A stretch of DNA of 64,000 nt from JADJOY01 sp046331705 [NCBI: bacterium]. Its GTDB lineage: Bacteria > JADJOY01. Of the stretch, positions 36,601-45,004 are shown one piece after another. The stretch lies in contig JAXLQJ010000041.1 in NCBI GenBank assembly GCA_046331705.1, positions 4,060-68,059 of the forward strand, written 5' to 3'. The first letter of the stretch is position 1. The number at the start of each line of letters is the position of its first letter. A program made the position numbers and the translations under genes. A model generated the notes under the pieces. It had not been told where the DNA came from, did no database searches, and saw nothing but the letters and a program-made list of their open reading frames with translations.

Positions 36601-37139
36601 CCGCCGCCCGGTGACGTCAGGCTGCCGGTGGCGAGGTTGGCGTAGCTGGCGCCATTCTTCTCCTTGAGCTCCCAGGTGGTGCCGCCGGTCTTGACTCGAA
36701 ACAGGTAGTGATTGCCGTTCGCTTGATAGTTGAAGACCACGCCGAGCCAGGTGTTGGTGGCGTTGGCCCGCGCTTCCGCCTGGTAGGTGAAGCTCGACGG
36801 TGTGACGAGATCGACCGTCTGCAGCACCGAGATCTTGTCGTTGGCGGTCGTGTCGGGGTTGTAGAGCACGGTGGTGTTGCCGGCGCTCCGGCTACCGTCC
36901 GTGAACGTCCCCCAACTCGCGGCGGCGGTCCCGACGCCCTGCCAGAACGAAGCGTGACCGTCCTCGAAGCTGATCAGGTTCTTGGTGGCGGAGACCGCGG
37001 ACTCGGCGACTCGATCGGCGCGCCCGAGCCACACGAACGCAAGCGCGACGCACGCGGCGAGCACCGCGCCGCGCGCGAAGCCGATCCGCGCGAGGACGCT
37101 CGAACGAAGGAAGCGACCACGACGCAACGATGAAATCAC
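33690..37139 (-). CDS. large secreted glycoside hydrolase, GH51-like, with CBM and fibronectin III domains
   Basis: A 1149-residue exported protein. A signal sequence occupies about 1-40. A jelly-roll/LamG-like domain follows at about 45-240, then a TIM-barrel with acid/base Glu447 (DTWEIGNEV) and probable nucleophile Glu681 (YATEWNTIYG). This is the clan-A pattern of alpha-L-arabinofuranosidases (GH51) and relatives. Between the two glutamates, at about 540-635, sits a carbohydrate-binding beta-sandwich (HTFPQAGDYTFTFSA to GTHTIAVQVVG). A fibronectin III domain (GYNVYRSRASSGPF, YYAVKAVDTDGHESGFS) and a further beta domain end the protein. The start is the GTG at 37139 with GGAGGT nine bases upstream. 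It probably trims polysaccharide outside the cell. The GH family assignment is inference. Confidence 0.75.
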   Translation of the reverse strand: MISSLRRGRFLRSSVLARIGFARGAVLAACVALAFVWLGRADRVAESAVSATKNLISFEDGHASFWQGVGTAAASWGTFTDGSRSAGNTTVLYNPDTTANDKISVLQTVDLVTPSSFTYQAEARANATNTWLGVVFNYQANGNHYLFRVKTGGTTWELKEKNGASYANLATGSLTSPGGGCVSTAAVSVPSNTYVTLKVERAASNPNLITVSYQGNVQGSATDNTPLTGGKIGVYVNGNFAFFGNPEVSGSMNVAMPVTVDPSTVVNPIPTDMYGSSLGLFGIDNGISDFITDEPTFQASLNKWFGYLSLVDDIRPPRLRYPGGVQANGYFWMQGIGPIAGRRSDGFFESMLAIGTDEALRFAEDAGGKANLIVNIDCLVSGPQNGGCDRVAMGENPAILVAQDWVEYVNYPADGSNANGGVDWAAVRAANGRTLPYGIDTWEIGNEVMQTNPSSYANLFNHFAVGTGGSVVGLKGTDPTVKLGSQDDVFYNTLGNRLLWYQNNGNGVLDIAGANIDFWAHHPYGPSPYFSLIFQKDNGVSVTHTFPQAGDYTFTFSAAALYAPSANYPTLVLQVDGVTRWSQTINQGFNYGTLSFPTWSTTVSGLTAGTHTIAVQVVGAAANQLSLDTRVDLAGPGSPKDIDLSNADLFYEAVAGIPDAVPTFMGERVPLEGGKPPYATEWNTIYGINARPNDLKSAITNALFLANFLKQGMKLGNFFPLFGEKQFVGAIEGVAQDAENGQIGRIDPRMRPTGYVLALARQYLTGNIVSLKTGPYGYHYDGDDGFLVGGAIGSLYREIPNYVDGLAAVQPSGNALVLMLVNRNRTQTIPVDLNLGSFTPASSGTQIVVTGADIGSNNEPENSSGGAFEVVPATSTLNGVASSFTYSLPARSIVFLVLPKQGSDPNAPSSPSGLAANLAGSNVNLSWVASGSGDLAGYNVYRSRASSGPFANKVNASPIVATNYQDTTAERGYAHYYAVKAVDTDGHESGFSNVSSATLGGSAPVSAVPSAVAVDFGTPSGDGVTGLAVADATTFNVAAVGNKVDFHGDFTLPLAASPTSFAVYYNGVWSAAAKTVRLSLWDWGTSSWVEVVNRTDPTNFPSRLIWGTVKPAELTKFVNGSFQVKARISIDSAGTGTLKSDYLAVQARS

Positions 37140-37257
37140 GAGCACGAGACCTCCGATGCGACCCGAAGAGGAGCAACCGGAAACGTTTGTGTGCGTCCGG
37201 GTGTCGCCGATCGCGCGCACCACGCGCGCGAGCCCGGAAGTGAGCACGCCTCGATCG

Positions 37258-37287
37258 AGTATACGAGTCGCGCGAATTCGACAGCAA
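37258..37287 (-). promoter_or_regulatory. possible sigma-70 promoter of the GH51-like gene
   Basis: On the minus strand TTGCTG (37287-37282) and TATACT (37263-37258) are spaced by 18 bases. The -10 box is a 5/6 match and the -35 box a 3/6 match. The predicted start near 37251 leaves a leader of about 110 bases. The surroundings are locally A+T-richer. Confidence 0.4.
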
Positions 37288-37379
37288 GGCGGAGCAACGT
37301 CAACAAACGTCGCAAATTTCAGGAATTGCACCATTAACGGCGACTGCACGCTTCCCGCCACGACGCGAGGCCGACGTGC

Positions 37380-39608
37380 TCACGGCGCGCTCACGCGGAT
37401 GTAGCGAGGATTCTCGTCCACGCTCACGGCGCCCTCGCCGGATGCCGACTCGGTGACCAACGTATCGATGGGCCGACCGAAGAAGTCCACCGCGGCGCGC
37501 GGGACGCCGATCGCGCGGGTCGGGACGAGCACCTGCCCGCTCGTCGTCCAGAGCACCGCGATCCGTTCTCCCTGCGCCTCGAAGAGCACGCCCCGCGCCG
37601 GCGCCGGCAACCCGCCGATCTCACCCGCGACGCGCGCTTCGCCGACTTGCCGCGCGAGCACCGCCAGCGCGACCAACGCGGGCTTGGGCGTGCCGTCGAG
37701 ACCCACCACGCCCGAGCGCGCGAAGAGCTGCGCCGCGGCATCCGGCAGATCCTGAACGGAAAGCAGAAAGAAGCGCTCGACTCCCCACGCGCGCGCCAGC
37801 AACGCGCCGCGCACGTAGTAGCGCGCCTGGGTCATCGGATCCACCATGAAGGGCCGGTACTTCGCTTCCAGATCGGTGGCGTCGCGGCCCGAGCCCCAAC
37901 TGATCTCGGTGATCCAGATCGGCTTGGCGCCGTCGCCGTAGCGCTCCATCAGCGCGCGCACCTTCTTCACGCCCACCAGGCTGGCCTCCACTCCGGTGGT
38001 GCGCCGGAGCAACGCCGAGCCCTGCTCTTCCTCGGGTGCGGCGGGGAACGCGTAGGGATGCAGGTTCATGATGTCGAAGTGCGCGCCGGCGCCCGCGACG
38101 TAGAGCTTCTCGAGGTATTCGAGATCGATGAACGCGATCCCGGCCAGCATCACCTTCACCTCGGGATCGGCGCGCCGCGCGCCGCGCGCGAACGCCTCCA
38201 GCAAGCCCACGTAGGTCGCCGCGGACATCTTGGTGTGGGCCCAGTTCGGCTCGTTGCCGAGCGTCCAGAAGCGCACCCGGTCGCGATACCGCGCGACCAA
38301 GCGCTCGGCGAACGCGGCGAGCGCCGCGAGATCCGTGGGCGCAGCGTCGCCGCTCGCGTCGGAGCCCGCCCACGTGGGCGCGTGCGCCAGCATCGGCGCC
38401 AGCGCGAGCCCCTGCCCCACGCGCTCGTCGATCAGGCGATCGGTTTCCGCCCAGTCGTCCTGGCCGGGGCTGCGCTCGATCCCGCGCCACGACACGATCG
38501 GCCGATCCCAGTGGATGCCAGCGGCGTGGACGAAGGTGGGATCGGCGCCCGCGTGCTCGGTGCTCGAGAGCTCGGACACGACACAGGTGCCGAGCCAGCT
38601 CGCGGGACGGCCCGGGGGCACCACGGCGAGCGTGTCCGCGCCCATGGCGCCCACCGACCCGGCCGCGGCACGGCCCCGGCTCGCGACTCGATAGAGCCCC
38701 GGCACGGCGGGCGCCGCGCGCGGGCCCGCGCCCGCAGACACCGCGCCGCGCGACGCATCGGTCCCGGCGAGCTCGAGCGATCCCCCAGCGGGAATCGATT
38801 CCGCGCCGAGGATCTCGACCTCCTCGCCCACCCGCGCCACGAGCGCGCCCCCGGATGCTCGAACGCGCAGCCGCTCGCCGCTGCCGGGCGCGTCGCCACC
38901 GGCGAGTGTCGGCGCAGCCTCACCCGGCGCCGCCCACACGCCGAACGAGTCGACGAGTATCCGATTGGCCGCGGAGTCGCCGGTGGTGAACGAGCGCAGG
39001 TCGCCGAGCGCGATGGCGTAGATCTCGCCCGCATCGAGATGCCCATTCGAATCCGACGAATCCGCGGCGACGGTGAACGCCGCGAGCGGAATGCGGATCG
39101 CCTGCCACGCGCCAGCGGCGACCTCGAAGGGATGCACGTAGCGGGCGCCGCCGCGCTCGACGACGTTCACGAACAGCATCGTCGCGACGTCGCTCTTCAG
39201 GTCGAAGGCGAATCCCGCCATGTCGGAGACGTTCACCAGGCGAGCACGCGGCGGCGGCTGGCCACCGAAGATGCGCTGCAACAAGCCGGGCGGTGGGCCC
39301 TGGTTAAGCGTGTCGGTGCCGAACAAGACCTGCTCCCCCGCCGAGTAGCGGATCTCCGCCGCTCCCCCACCCGTCTTCCAGGCCTCCGGCTCGTGAACGA
39401 TCCGGGCGCTGTAGGTCGGGTGCTTCCCACCGAGCACCCAGCCGTCGAGGGTGTCGTCGAACGAGAACACCACGCGCACGGGGCCCGAGTCGCCGCCGTC
39501 GGCGAACGCGCCGCGCGGCTGGCCCAGCAGCATGCAGAGCCCGACCCACACCCCAGCCCAGGCCGGTCCGCGCCGGCGGAGTGATCGGAACGTACGAAAG
39601 CGGCTCAT
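37380..39608 (-). CDS. secreted glycoside hydrolase, clan GH-A (GH39-like)
   Basis: A 742-residue protein with a signal peptide cleaved after about residue 36 (GAFA-DGG). A beta-sandwich region (FSFDDTLDGWVLGG onward, about 45-225), similar to carbohydrate-binding modules, precedes a linker domain and a TIM-barrel from about 335. The catalytic pair is Glu453 in TLGNEPNW and Glu568 in WITEISWGSG, with HPYAFP between them. This fits GH39-type beta-xylosidases or related enzymes. The ATG at 39608 has GGGAG upstream. It lies 240 bp upstream of the GH51-like gene on the same strand and divergent from the GumC-like gene, pointing to turnover or processing of an exopolysaccharide. Confidence 0.78.
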   Translation of the reverse strand: MSRFRTFRSLRRRGPAWAGVWVGLCMLLGQPRGAFADGGDSGPVRVVFSFDDTLDGWVLGGKHPTYSARIVHEPEAWKTGGGAAEIRYSAGEQVLFGTDTLNQGPPPGLLQRIFGGQPPPRARLVNVSDMAGFAFDLKSDVATMLFVNVVERGGARYVHPFEVAAGAWQAIRIPLAAFTVAADSSDSNGHLDAGEIYAIALGDLRSFTTGDSAANRILVDSFGVWAAPGEAAPTLAGGDAPGSGERLRVRASGGALVARVGEEVEILGAESIPAGGSLELAGTDASRGAVSAGAGPRAAPAVPGLYRVASRGRAAAGSVGAMGADTLAVVPPGRPASWLGTCVVSELSSTEHAGADPTFVHAAGIHWDRPIVSWRGIERSPGQDDWAETDRLIDERVGQGLALAPMLAHAPTWAGSDASGDAAPTDLAALAAFAERLVARYRDRVRFWTLGNEPNWAHTKMSAATYVGLLEAFARGARRADPEVKVMLAGIAFIDLEYLEKLYVAGAGAHFDIMNLHPYAFPAAPEEEQGSALLRRTTGVEASLVGVKKVRALMERYGDGAKPIWITEISWGSGRDATDLEAKYRPFMVDPMTQARYYVRGALLARAWGVERFFLLSVQDLPDAAAQLFARSGVVGLDGTPKPALVALAVLARQVGEARVAGEIGGLPAPARGVLFEAQGERIAVLWTTSGQVLVPTRAIGVPRAAVDFFGRPIDTLVTESASGEGAVSVDENPRYIRVSAP

Positions 39609-39849
39609 CGAGCGGATCTCCCTCGCTCGAGCCCACGCCGGCCGCGGGCTCGTCTCGCGCGTCGAAGCTAAGGGTCACGCGAGGCCGCCGCAAGCCGGCG
39701 CCCTGCACCGAGCCGGGGCGAGCGTCCCGGCTCGCCGCCGTCGTTGGCCGTCCCGCCGGCGTGACGCGGGCCCGGGCGAACTGTGATAAACCTTTTGGTC
39801 TTGCGCCTTTGTCTCGCGGTCCGTCCCGAGTGACGGTAGGAGCCAGCCC

Positions 39850-41910
39850 GTGGGTGTTTGGGACATCTACTTCGTGCTCTTCAAGCACAAGTGGCGGATC
39901 ATCATCTCCACGATCGCCATCATCCTCGCGCTGGTCCTGTTCAGCTTCTGCTGGCCTCCCACCTTCCAGACGAGCGCCAAGTTCCTCCTCGAGAAGACCA
40001 CGTCCACGCTGTCCGATCCCGCGATCTTCCCGCAGCACACCACGAGCCTGTTGCGCTCGGTCACCGGCCAGGAAGAGGCCAACAACGAGACGCAGATCAT
40101 CCTGAGCCGCCCCGTGCTGGAGCAGGTCGTGCGGCAGCTCAACCTGATCGAGCCGCGACCGGACCCGGCGCCGCCCGGCATCGGCCTCGCCAAGATCCAG
40201 TGGGTGCTGCGCCAGGCCATCACCTTCGTCAAATCGTTGCCCCGGATCACCCTCGAGTTCCTTCACATCATCAAGCCGGCGCCACCCGAGAAGCGGTTCG
40301 AGAAGGCGATCGGATCCCTGCGCGATCGGCTGCAGGTGCACCAGATCGCCGACTCCGACGTGCTCGAGATCGGCATGAAGGGCTGGTTCCCGGACCAGAT
40401 CACCAAGGAAGTCCGGGCCGTCGCCGCCGAGTACCTGAAGTACCACCTGACCGTGCACCAGTCGCCGAGCGCGGTGGCGTTCTTCGCCGACCACCTCGAG
40501 GACGCACGCCGACAGCTCGACGATCTCGAGCAGGAGCTCGCGGACTACCGCTCGGACAACGGCCTGATCTCGATGGACAAGACCGAGACGACGCTGCTCG
40601 AGAAGATCGAGATCCTGGAGCGCGAGCGCATCAATCTCCGCAAGGAGATCCTGTCGCTCGAGACCAAGCTGAGCCGCATCAAGCCGATCGTGGCGAATCC
40701 GAGCGGCATGCTGATCCCGAGCCCGGAGATCAACAACTTCGACTCGGTCGTGAAGCTCCACGACGAGCTCCTCGAGCGTCGCCTGCAGCTCGAGGGTCTG
40801 CTCGAGCGCTACACCCCCGAGAATCCCCAGGTGCAGCTCATGCGCTCGGAGGTCGACCGCCTCGAGGCGAGCGTGCGCCGCGAGGTCGATCGCATCATCG
40901 GTCTGGAGGAGGCGCAGCTCGCGAATTGGCGAGCCGAGGATCAAGCGCTGGGAACCACTCTGGCGCAGCTCTACGAGGCCCAGCGTCCGCTGCCGCAGCA
41001 CCGCCTCAAGATCGAGCAGCTGGACCGGGAGATTCGCGAGGCGTCGGGGCTCTACGAGGCGATCCTCAAGAAGCGCGCCGACTCGCAGCTGACCGCCGCC
41101 CAGGACTCGCGCATGGTGAAGGTGAGCCTGCTGGCCCAGGCGATGCCACCCGTGGACTCGGTGTGGCCGGATCTCTTCATGAACCTGCTCATCGGTGCGC
41201 CGGTGGCACCCGTCGTCGCGATCGCGGTCGCGTTCCTCATCGAGAGCCTGCGCAGCACCTTCAAGCGCGAGGACGACATCGTGCATGCCCTCGGCGTACC
41301 CACGCTGGCGGTGTTGGAGCACAAGATCACGGGGAAGCGCCTCGTGGAGGCCGCCCGCGAGCCCATTCGTCGCGCCGCCTCGATCCTCCTCGAGGGCGCC
41401 GGCCGCGGCGCCCGTCGGATCGTCGTCACCAGCTCGCTTCCCGGCGAAGGCGCCAGCGCCGTCGCTCACTTCCTCGCCGAGGCGATGGGTGCAGGCGCCC
41501 ACCGGCGCGTGCTCATCGTGAGCGGAACCGGCGCGTCCGGCACCGGGGAGGGCGCCGCCGCGGTTCGCGACAGCGGCGTTCCCGGGGTCTCGATCGTGGC
41601 GCCGCCGGGAGGCGGAGCAGGCGACAACGCCGTGATGACCCGCGACGAGGTCAAGTCCTGGCTCGACTCGGTGACGCGCGATTACGACGTCACCGTGGTC
41701 GACGGGCCTCCCATCCTCGAGTCCGGGCTCGGCCATGCGCTCGCCGGTGCGTGCGATGCGGCGGTGCTCGTGGTCGCCGCCGAGTCGACCGGTCAGACCG
41801 TCGCCGACCGCGCCCGTCAACGCATCCGCGAGGCTGGGGCCGAGCTGGTCGGCGGGGTGCTCACCGGCTACACGCGCTACATCCCGAACGCCTTGGAGCA
41901 GCGTCTGTAG
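39850..41910 (+). CDS. Wzz/GumC-type polysaccharide co-polymerase with degenerate BY-kinase domain
   Basis: A 686-residue inner-membrane protein. One helix at about 16-35 and another at about 440-462 bracket a long periplasmic coiled coil (LDDLEQELADYRSDNG, LEKIEILERERINLRKE). The C-terminal cytoplasmic domain resembles bacterial tyrosine kinases, but Walker A is SSLPGEGASAVA: residue 535 is Ala where the ATP-binding Lys of GEGKS should be. The Walker B aspartate (VTVVDGPP) remains, and no Tyr-rich tail is present. It would control chain length or export of an exopolysaccharide without kinase activity of its own. The start is the GTG at 39850 behind GGAG. Confidence 0.85.
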   Translation: MGVWDIYFVLFKHKWRIIISTIAIILALVLFSFCWPPTFQTSAKFLLEKTTSTLSDPAIFPQHTTSLLRSVTGQEEANNETQIILSRPVLEQVVRQLNLIEPRPDPAPPGIGLAKIQWVLRQAITFVKSLPRITLEFLHIIKPAPPEKRFEKAIGSLRDRLQVHQIADSDVLEIGMKGWFPDQITKEVRAVAAEYLKYHLTVHQSPSAVAFFADHLEDARRQLDDLEQELADYRSDNGLISMDKTETTLLEKIEILERERINLRKEILSLETKLSRIKPIVANPSGMLIPSPEINNFDSVVKLHDELLERRLQLEGLLERYTPENPQVQLMRSEVDRLEASVRREVDRIIGLEEAQLANWRAEDQALGTTLAQLYEAQRPLPQHRLKIEQLDREIREASGLYEAILKKRADSQLTAAQDSRMVKVSLLAQAMPPVDSVWPDLFMNLLIGAPVAPVVAIAVAFLIESLRSTFKREDDIVHALGVPTLAVLEHKITGKRLVEAAREPIRRAASILLEGAGRGARRIVVTSSLPGEGASAVAHFLAEAMGAGAHRRVLIVSGTGASGTGEGAAAVRDSGVPGVSIVAPPGGGAGDNAVMTRDEVKSWLDSVTRDYDVTVVDGPPILESGLGHALAGACDAAVLVVAAESTGQTVADRARQRIREAGAELVGGVLTGYTRYIPNALEQRL

Positions 41911-42098
41911 ATCCACGCCTCCCATGAACCCGCGCAGGAAAGCGATGTGGGACCGAGGGCGGCGATCCGGTACTGCAGCCCGGCGCCCGACGCGCGCGCC
42001 CCGGCCACCCTGGGCAAGCGTCCCGATCCTCGGTTCCTGATTGGCGTTTCCGCGCGCGACCGTTCCCTTCATCCCCCGCGGGCCGGCAGCCACCGCCC

Positions 42099-42704
42099 AT
42101 GATCCGCCGGAATCGCCTCCCCCCACGCCGGCTCGCGGCGGCGCTCGCCATCGCCCTCCTCGTCGTCGCCGTCCATGCCGCGACACCGTTCGGTCGCCGC
42201 GCGGGCGCCGCCGAGCCGCGTCCCCCCATCGATGCGCTGAGCGTCGACCGCGGCCGCGACGGCAGCCTGCGCCTGCGCTTCCACGCGGAGGCGCTCTTCG
42301 ACCGCGAGGCACGTGACGCGATCGAGAGCGGCGTGACCGCGATCGTGTCGGTGAGCTGGGCCGTCGAGCGAGCCCGCGGGCTCTGGTTCGACGAGACCCT
42401 CGCACGCGGCCAGGAGTTCCGCCGCGTCGCCTACGACAACGTCACCCAGCGCTACCGCGTGGATTTCGAGGGCGACGACGCGCAGCATTTCGAGACGTCG
42501 TCGTTCGACGAAGCCGAGCGCGAGGTCGGCACCGTCGACACGCCGCTTCGCGCCGACCTCAGCGCGCCGGGCGACAAGCTGGTCCGCGTGCGTCTGAGCT
42601 GCGACTCGCGCGACGGGATGCTGCCGCTCGGCCTGGAGAAGGTCCTCTTCTTCCTGCCGGGCTGGGGCTTCGACACTGGCTGGGTCGACCTCAAGCTGCC
42701 GTGA
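42099..42704 (+). CDS. exported DUF4390-family protein
   Basis: A 201-residue protein with a signal sequence (RRLAAALAIALLVVAVHAAT). The mature part has DUF4390 features: AEALFDREARDAIESGVTAI, WFDETLARGQEFRRVAYDN and the C-terminal LFFLPGWGFDTGW. It is periplasmic and of unknown function. In proteobacteria this family is commonly encoded just before an NtrY-like kinase, as here, where the stop overlaps the kinase GTG start by four bases. It may be a sensory partner of the kinase. Confidence 0.85.
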   Translation: MIRRNRLPPRRLAAALAIALLVVAVHAATPFGRRAGAAEPRPPIDALSVDRGRDGSLRLRFHAEALFDREARDAIESGVTAIVSVSWAVERARGLWFDETLARGQEFRRVAYDNVTQRYRVDFEGDDAQHFETSSFDEAEREVGTVDTPLRADLSAPGDKLVRVRLSCDSRDGMLPLGLEKVLFFLPGWGFDTGWVDLKLP

Positions 42705-44935
42705 CCGAGACCGACACCTACTCCCTGCCCAAGCCGCCCCTGCGCGGCAGCGCCGAGGCCCGCCGTCGCCGCCGCGAGACGCTGCTGATCGTGCTCATCG
42801 CCGCGGTGAGCGGCGGGATGTTCGTGGCGATCCGCAGCGCGCTGCGCGGCGACCTGCGGGTCCCCGGCCAGAGCTGGATCTATCTGTCGCTGCTGATCAA
42901 CGCCAACGTGGTGTTGATCCTGCTGATGCTGTTCCTGCTGATCCGCAACGTCGTCAAGCTGGTCGTGGAGCGCCGCAAGGGGGTGCTGGGGGCCCGGCTG
43001 CGCAGCAAGCTGGTGGTCGCGTTCGTGGCGCTGTCGCTCTTTCCCACCGTGGTGCTGTTCGTGAGCGCGGTGCAGGTGGTGTCGCGCAGCCTCGACGAGT
43101 GGTTCGACGCCAAGGTCGAGGAGTCGCTCGAGAGCGCGCTCGAGGTGGCGCAGGTCTTCTACAAGGACAAGGTCGCCGACGCGAGCACCTTCGCCGAGCG
43201 CATCGCGGGTCAGATCGCCGCGCGACGCCTCGCCACCCCCGAGCGCGCCAACGAGCTCGCAGCGCTCCTCGCCGAGGCCGCGGACGACTACCGCGTCACG
43301 AGCGTCGAGGCGCTCGACGCGCGCGGCGCGGCCCTGGCCCGCGGCGACGCCAGCGGTGCTCCGCGCTTCGCCCCCACCGACCCCGCCGCGTCCTTCGTCC
43401 AATCCGCCTTCCGAGGCTCCCCGGACGCGTCGGTGCTCACGATTCGCGGCGCGCTGCGTCCCGCCACCGGCGAACGCGGCGAGCTCATCCGGGCGGCGGC
43501 GCCCATGCGCGCCAGCGGCTCCAGCGCCCCCGCGGGCGTGGTGGTGGTGACACGCTGGGTGCCCGAGAGCCTCGAGCAGGGCGTGAAGACGGTGCGCGCC
43601 AACTTCGAGCAGTACCGCCAGATCGTCGTGGGCCGCAAGCCGATTCGCCAGAGCTACCTGGCGGTCTTCATCGCGCTCACGCTTCTCAGCATCTTCGCCG
43701 CGACGTGGTTCGGCTTCTATCTCTCGCGCACGCTCACCGGGCCGATCAGCCAGCTCGCGCGGGCCACGCGCCGAGTGACCGCTGGCGATCTCGACGTCCA
43801 CATCGAGCGCTCCACCGACGACGAGCTCGGCACGCTGGTCACCGACTTCAACCAGATGATCACCGAGCTGCGCGAGAGCCGCGCCGCCCTCGACGAGCGT
43901 CGCCGCTACACCGAGACCATCCTCAAGAACGTGGCGGCCGGAGTGGTCTCGCTCGATGGCCGCGGACGCATCACGACCATCAACAAATCCGCCGAACGAC
44001 TGCTCGGCGTACGCGCGTCGGAGAGTTTGCGGCACCGGTACCGCTCGATCCTTCCGGCCGAGCACCGCGAGGTCTTCCGCGGGCTGGTGCGCGAGCTCGG
44101 CCGCGCCAAGACCGACACCATCGAGCGCCAGATCCAGCTCACGATCGAGGACCGCACCGTCACACTGCTGGCGAGCGTGACGTTGCTGCGCGACGAGGAG
44201 CGCGAGTTCCTGGGGCTGCTGTTCGTGTTCGAGGACTTGACCCAGCTCCTCAAGGCGCAGCGCATGGCGGCGTGGCGCGAGGTGGCGCGGCGAATTGCCC
44301 ACGAGATCAAGAACCCGCTGACGCCCATCCAGCTCGCGGCGCAGCGGATTCAGCACCGCTACGAGAACGTGGTGGGCGCCGACCGCGAGATCCTGACGGA
44401 ATGCACCAGCACCATCGTGAGCCAGGTGGAGGGGCTCAAGAAGCTGGTGAGCGAGTTCTCGGATTTCGCGCGGATGCCTGCATCCAATCCCTCACCGAAC
44501 TCGCTCAACGACATCGTCGAGGAAGCGCTGGCGCTCTACGACGGCAGCCACGACAAGATCCGCTTCACGCGCACCCTCGATCCCGACGTGCCGATCTTCA
44601 ATCTCGACCGCGAGCAGATCAAGCGGGTCATCATCAACCTGATCGACAACGCCATCCGCGCCCTCGACGGCGCCGTCGGTCAGGTGGACGTCGTCACCCA
44701 CTACAACCGCCTCCTCGACCTGGCGCGGCTCGAGATCTCGGATACCGGCGAGGGGATCCCACCGGAGATCCGGCCGCGGCTGTTCGAGCCGTACTTCTCC
44801 ACGCGCCGCGGCGGCACCGGGTTGGGGCTCGCGATCGTGAGCACGATCGTGGCGGACCACCACGGTTACATCCGGCTGCGCGATCGCAAGCCGCACGGCA
44901 CCACGTTCATCGTCGAGCTGCCGATTCGGATCTGA
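42701..44935 (+). CDS. ntrY: NtrY-like sensor histidine kinase
   Basis: A 744-residue membrane kinase. Three N-terminal helices (about 28-46, 60-82, 100-122), a periplasmic sensor region, a helix near 317-338, then HAMP (LTGPISQLARATRRV), PAS (about 400-500) and the HisKA/HATPase core. The phospho-accepting His534 lies in RRIAHEIKNPLTPIQL. The N, G1 and G2 boxes are seen in LIDNAIRAL, ISDTGEGIPPEI and GGTGLGLAIV. NtrY proteins respond to nitrogen status or redox/envelope signals. No NtrX-type response regulator follows: the next gene is on the other strand. It is coupled to DUF4390 by GTGA. Confidence 0.88.
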   Translation: MTETDTYSLPKPPLRGSAEARRRRRETLLIVLIAAVSGGMFVAIRSALRGDLRVPGQSWIYLSLLINANVVLILLMLFLLIRNVVKLVVERRKGVLGARLRSKLVVAFVALSLFPTVVLFVSAVQVVSRSLDEWFDAKVEESLESALEVAQVFYKDKVADASTFAERIAGQIAARRLATPERANELAALLAEAADDYRVTSVEALDARGAALARGDASGAPRFAPTDPAASFVQSAFRGSPDASVLTIRGALRPATGERGELIRAAAPMRASGSSAPAGVVVVTRWVPESLEQGVKTVRANFEQYRQIVVGRKPIRQSYLAVFIALTLLSIFAATWFGFYLSRTLTGPISQLARATRRVTAGDLDVHIERSTDDELGTLVTDFNQMITELRESRAALDERRRYTETILKNVAAGVVSLDGRGRITTINKSAERLLGVRASESLRHRYRSILPAEHREVFRGLVRELGRAKTDTIERQIQLTIEDRTVTLLASVTLLRDEEREFLGLLFVFEDLTQLLKAQRMAAWREVARRIAHEIKNPLTPIQLAAQRIQHRYENVVGADREILTECTSTIVSQVEGLKKLVSEFSDFARMPASNPSPNSLNDIVEEALALYDGSHDKIRFTRTLDPDVPIFNLDREQIKRVIINLIDNAIRALDGAVGQVDVVTHYNRLLDLARLEISDTGEGIPPEIRPRLFEPYFSTRRGGTGLGLAIVSTIVADHHGYIRLRDRKPHGTTFIVELPIRI

Positions 44936-44937
44936 TC

Positions 44938-44958
44938 CTCGGCCTCCGTTCGGCCGAG
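44938..44958. terminator. hairpin after ntrY, between convergent genes
   Basis: A perfect 7-bp inverted repeat, CTCGGCC (44938-44944) and GGCCGAG (44952-44958), with a 7-base loop, starts three bases after the ntrY stop. There is no strong T tract. It lies in the 69-bp gap between convergent genes and is a likely terminator. Confidence 0.5.
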
Positions 44959-45004
44959 ACCGATCCCACGTGCATGCGCCGAGCGGCGCCGCACGACCAG
45001 CCCG

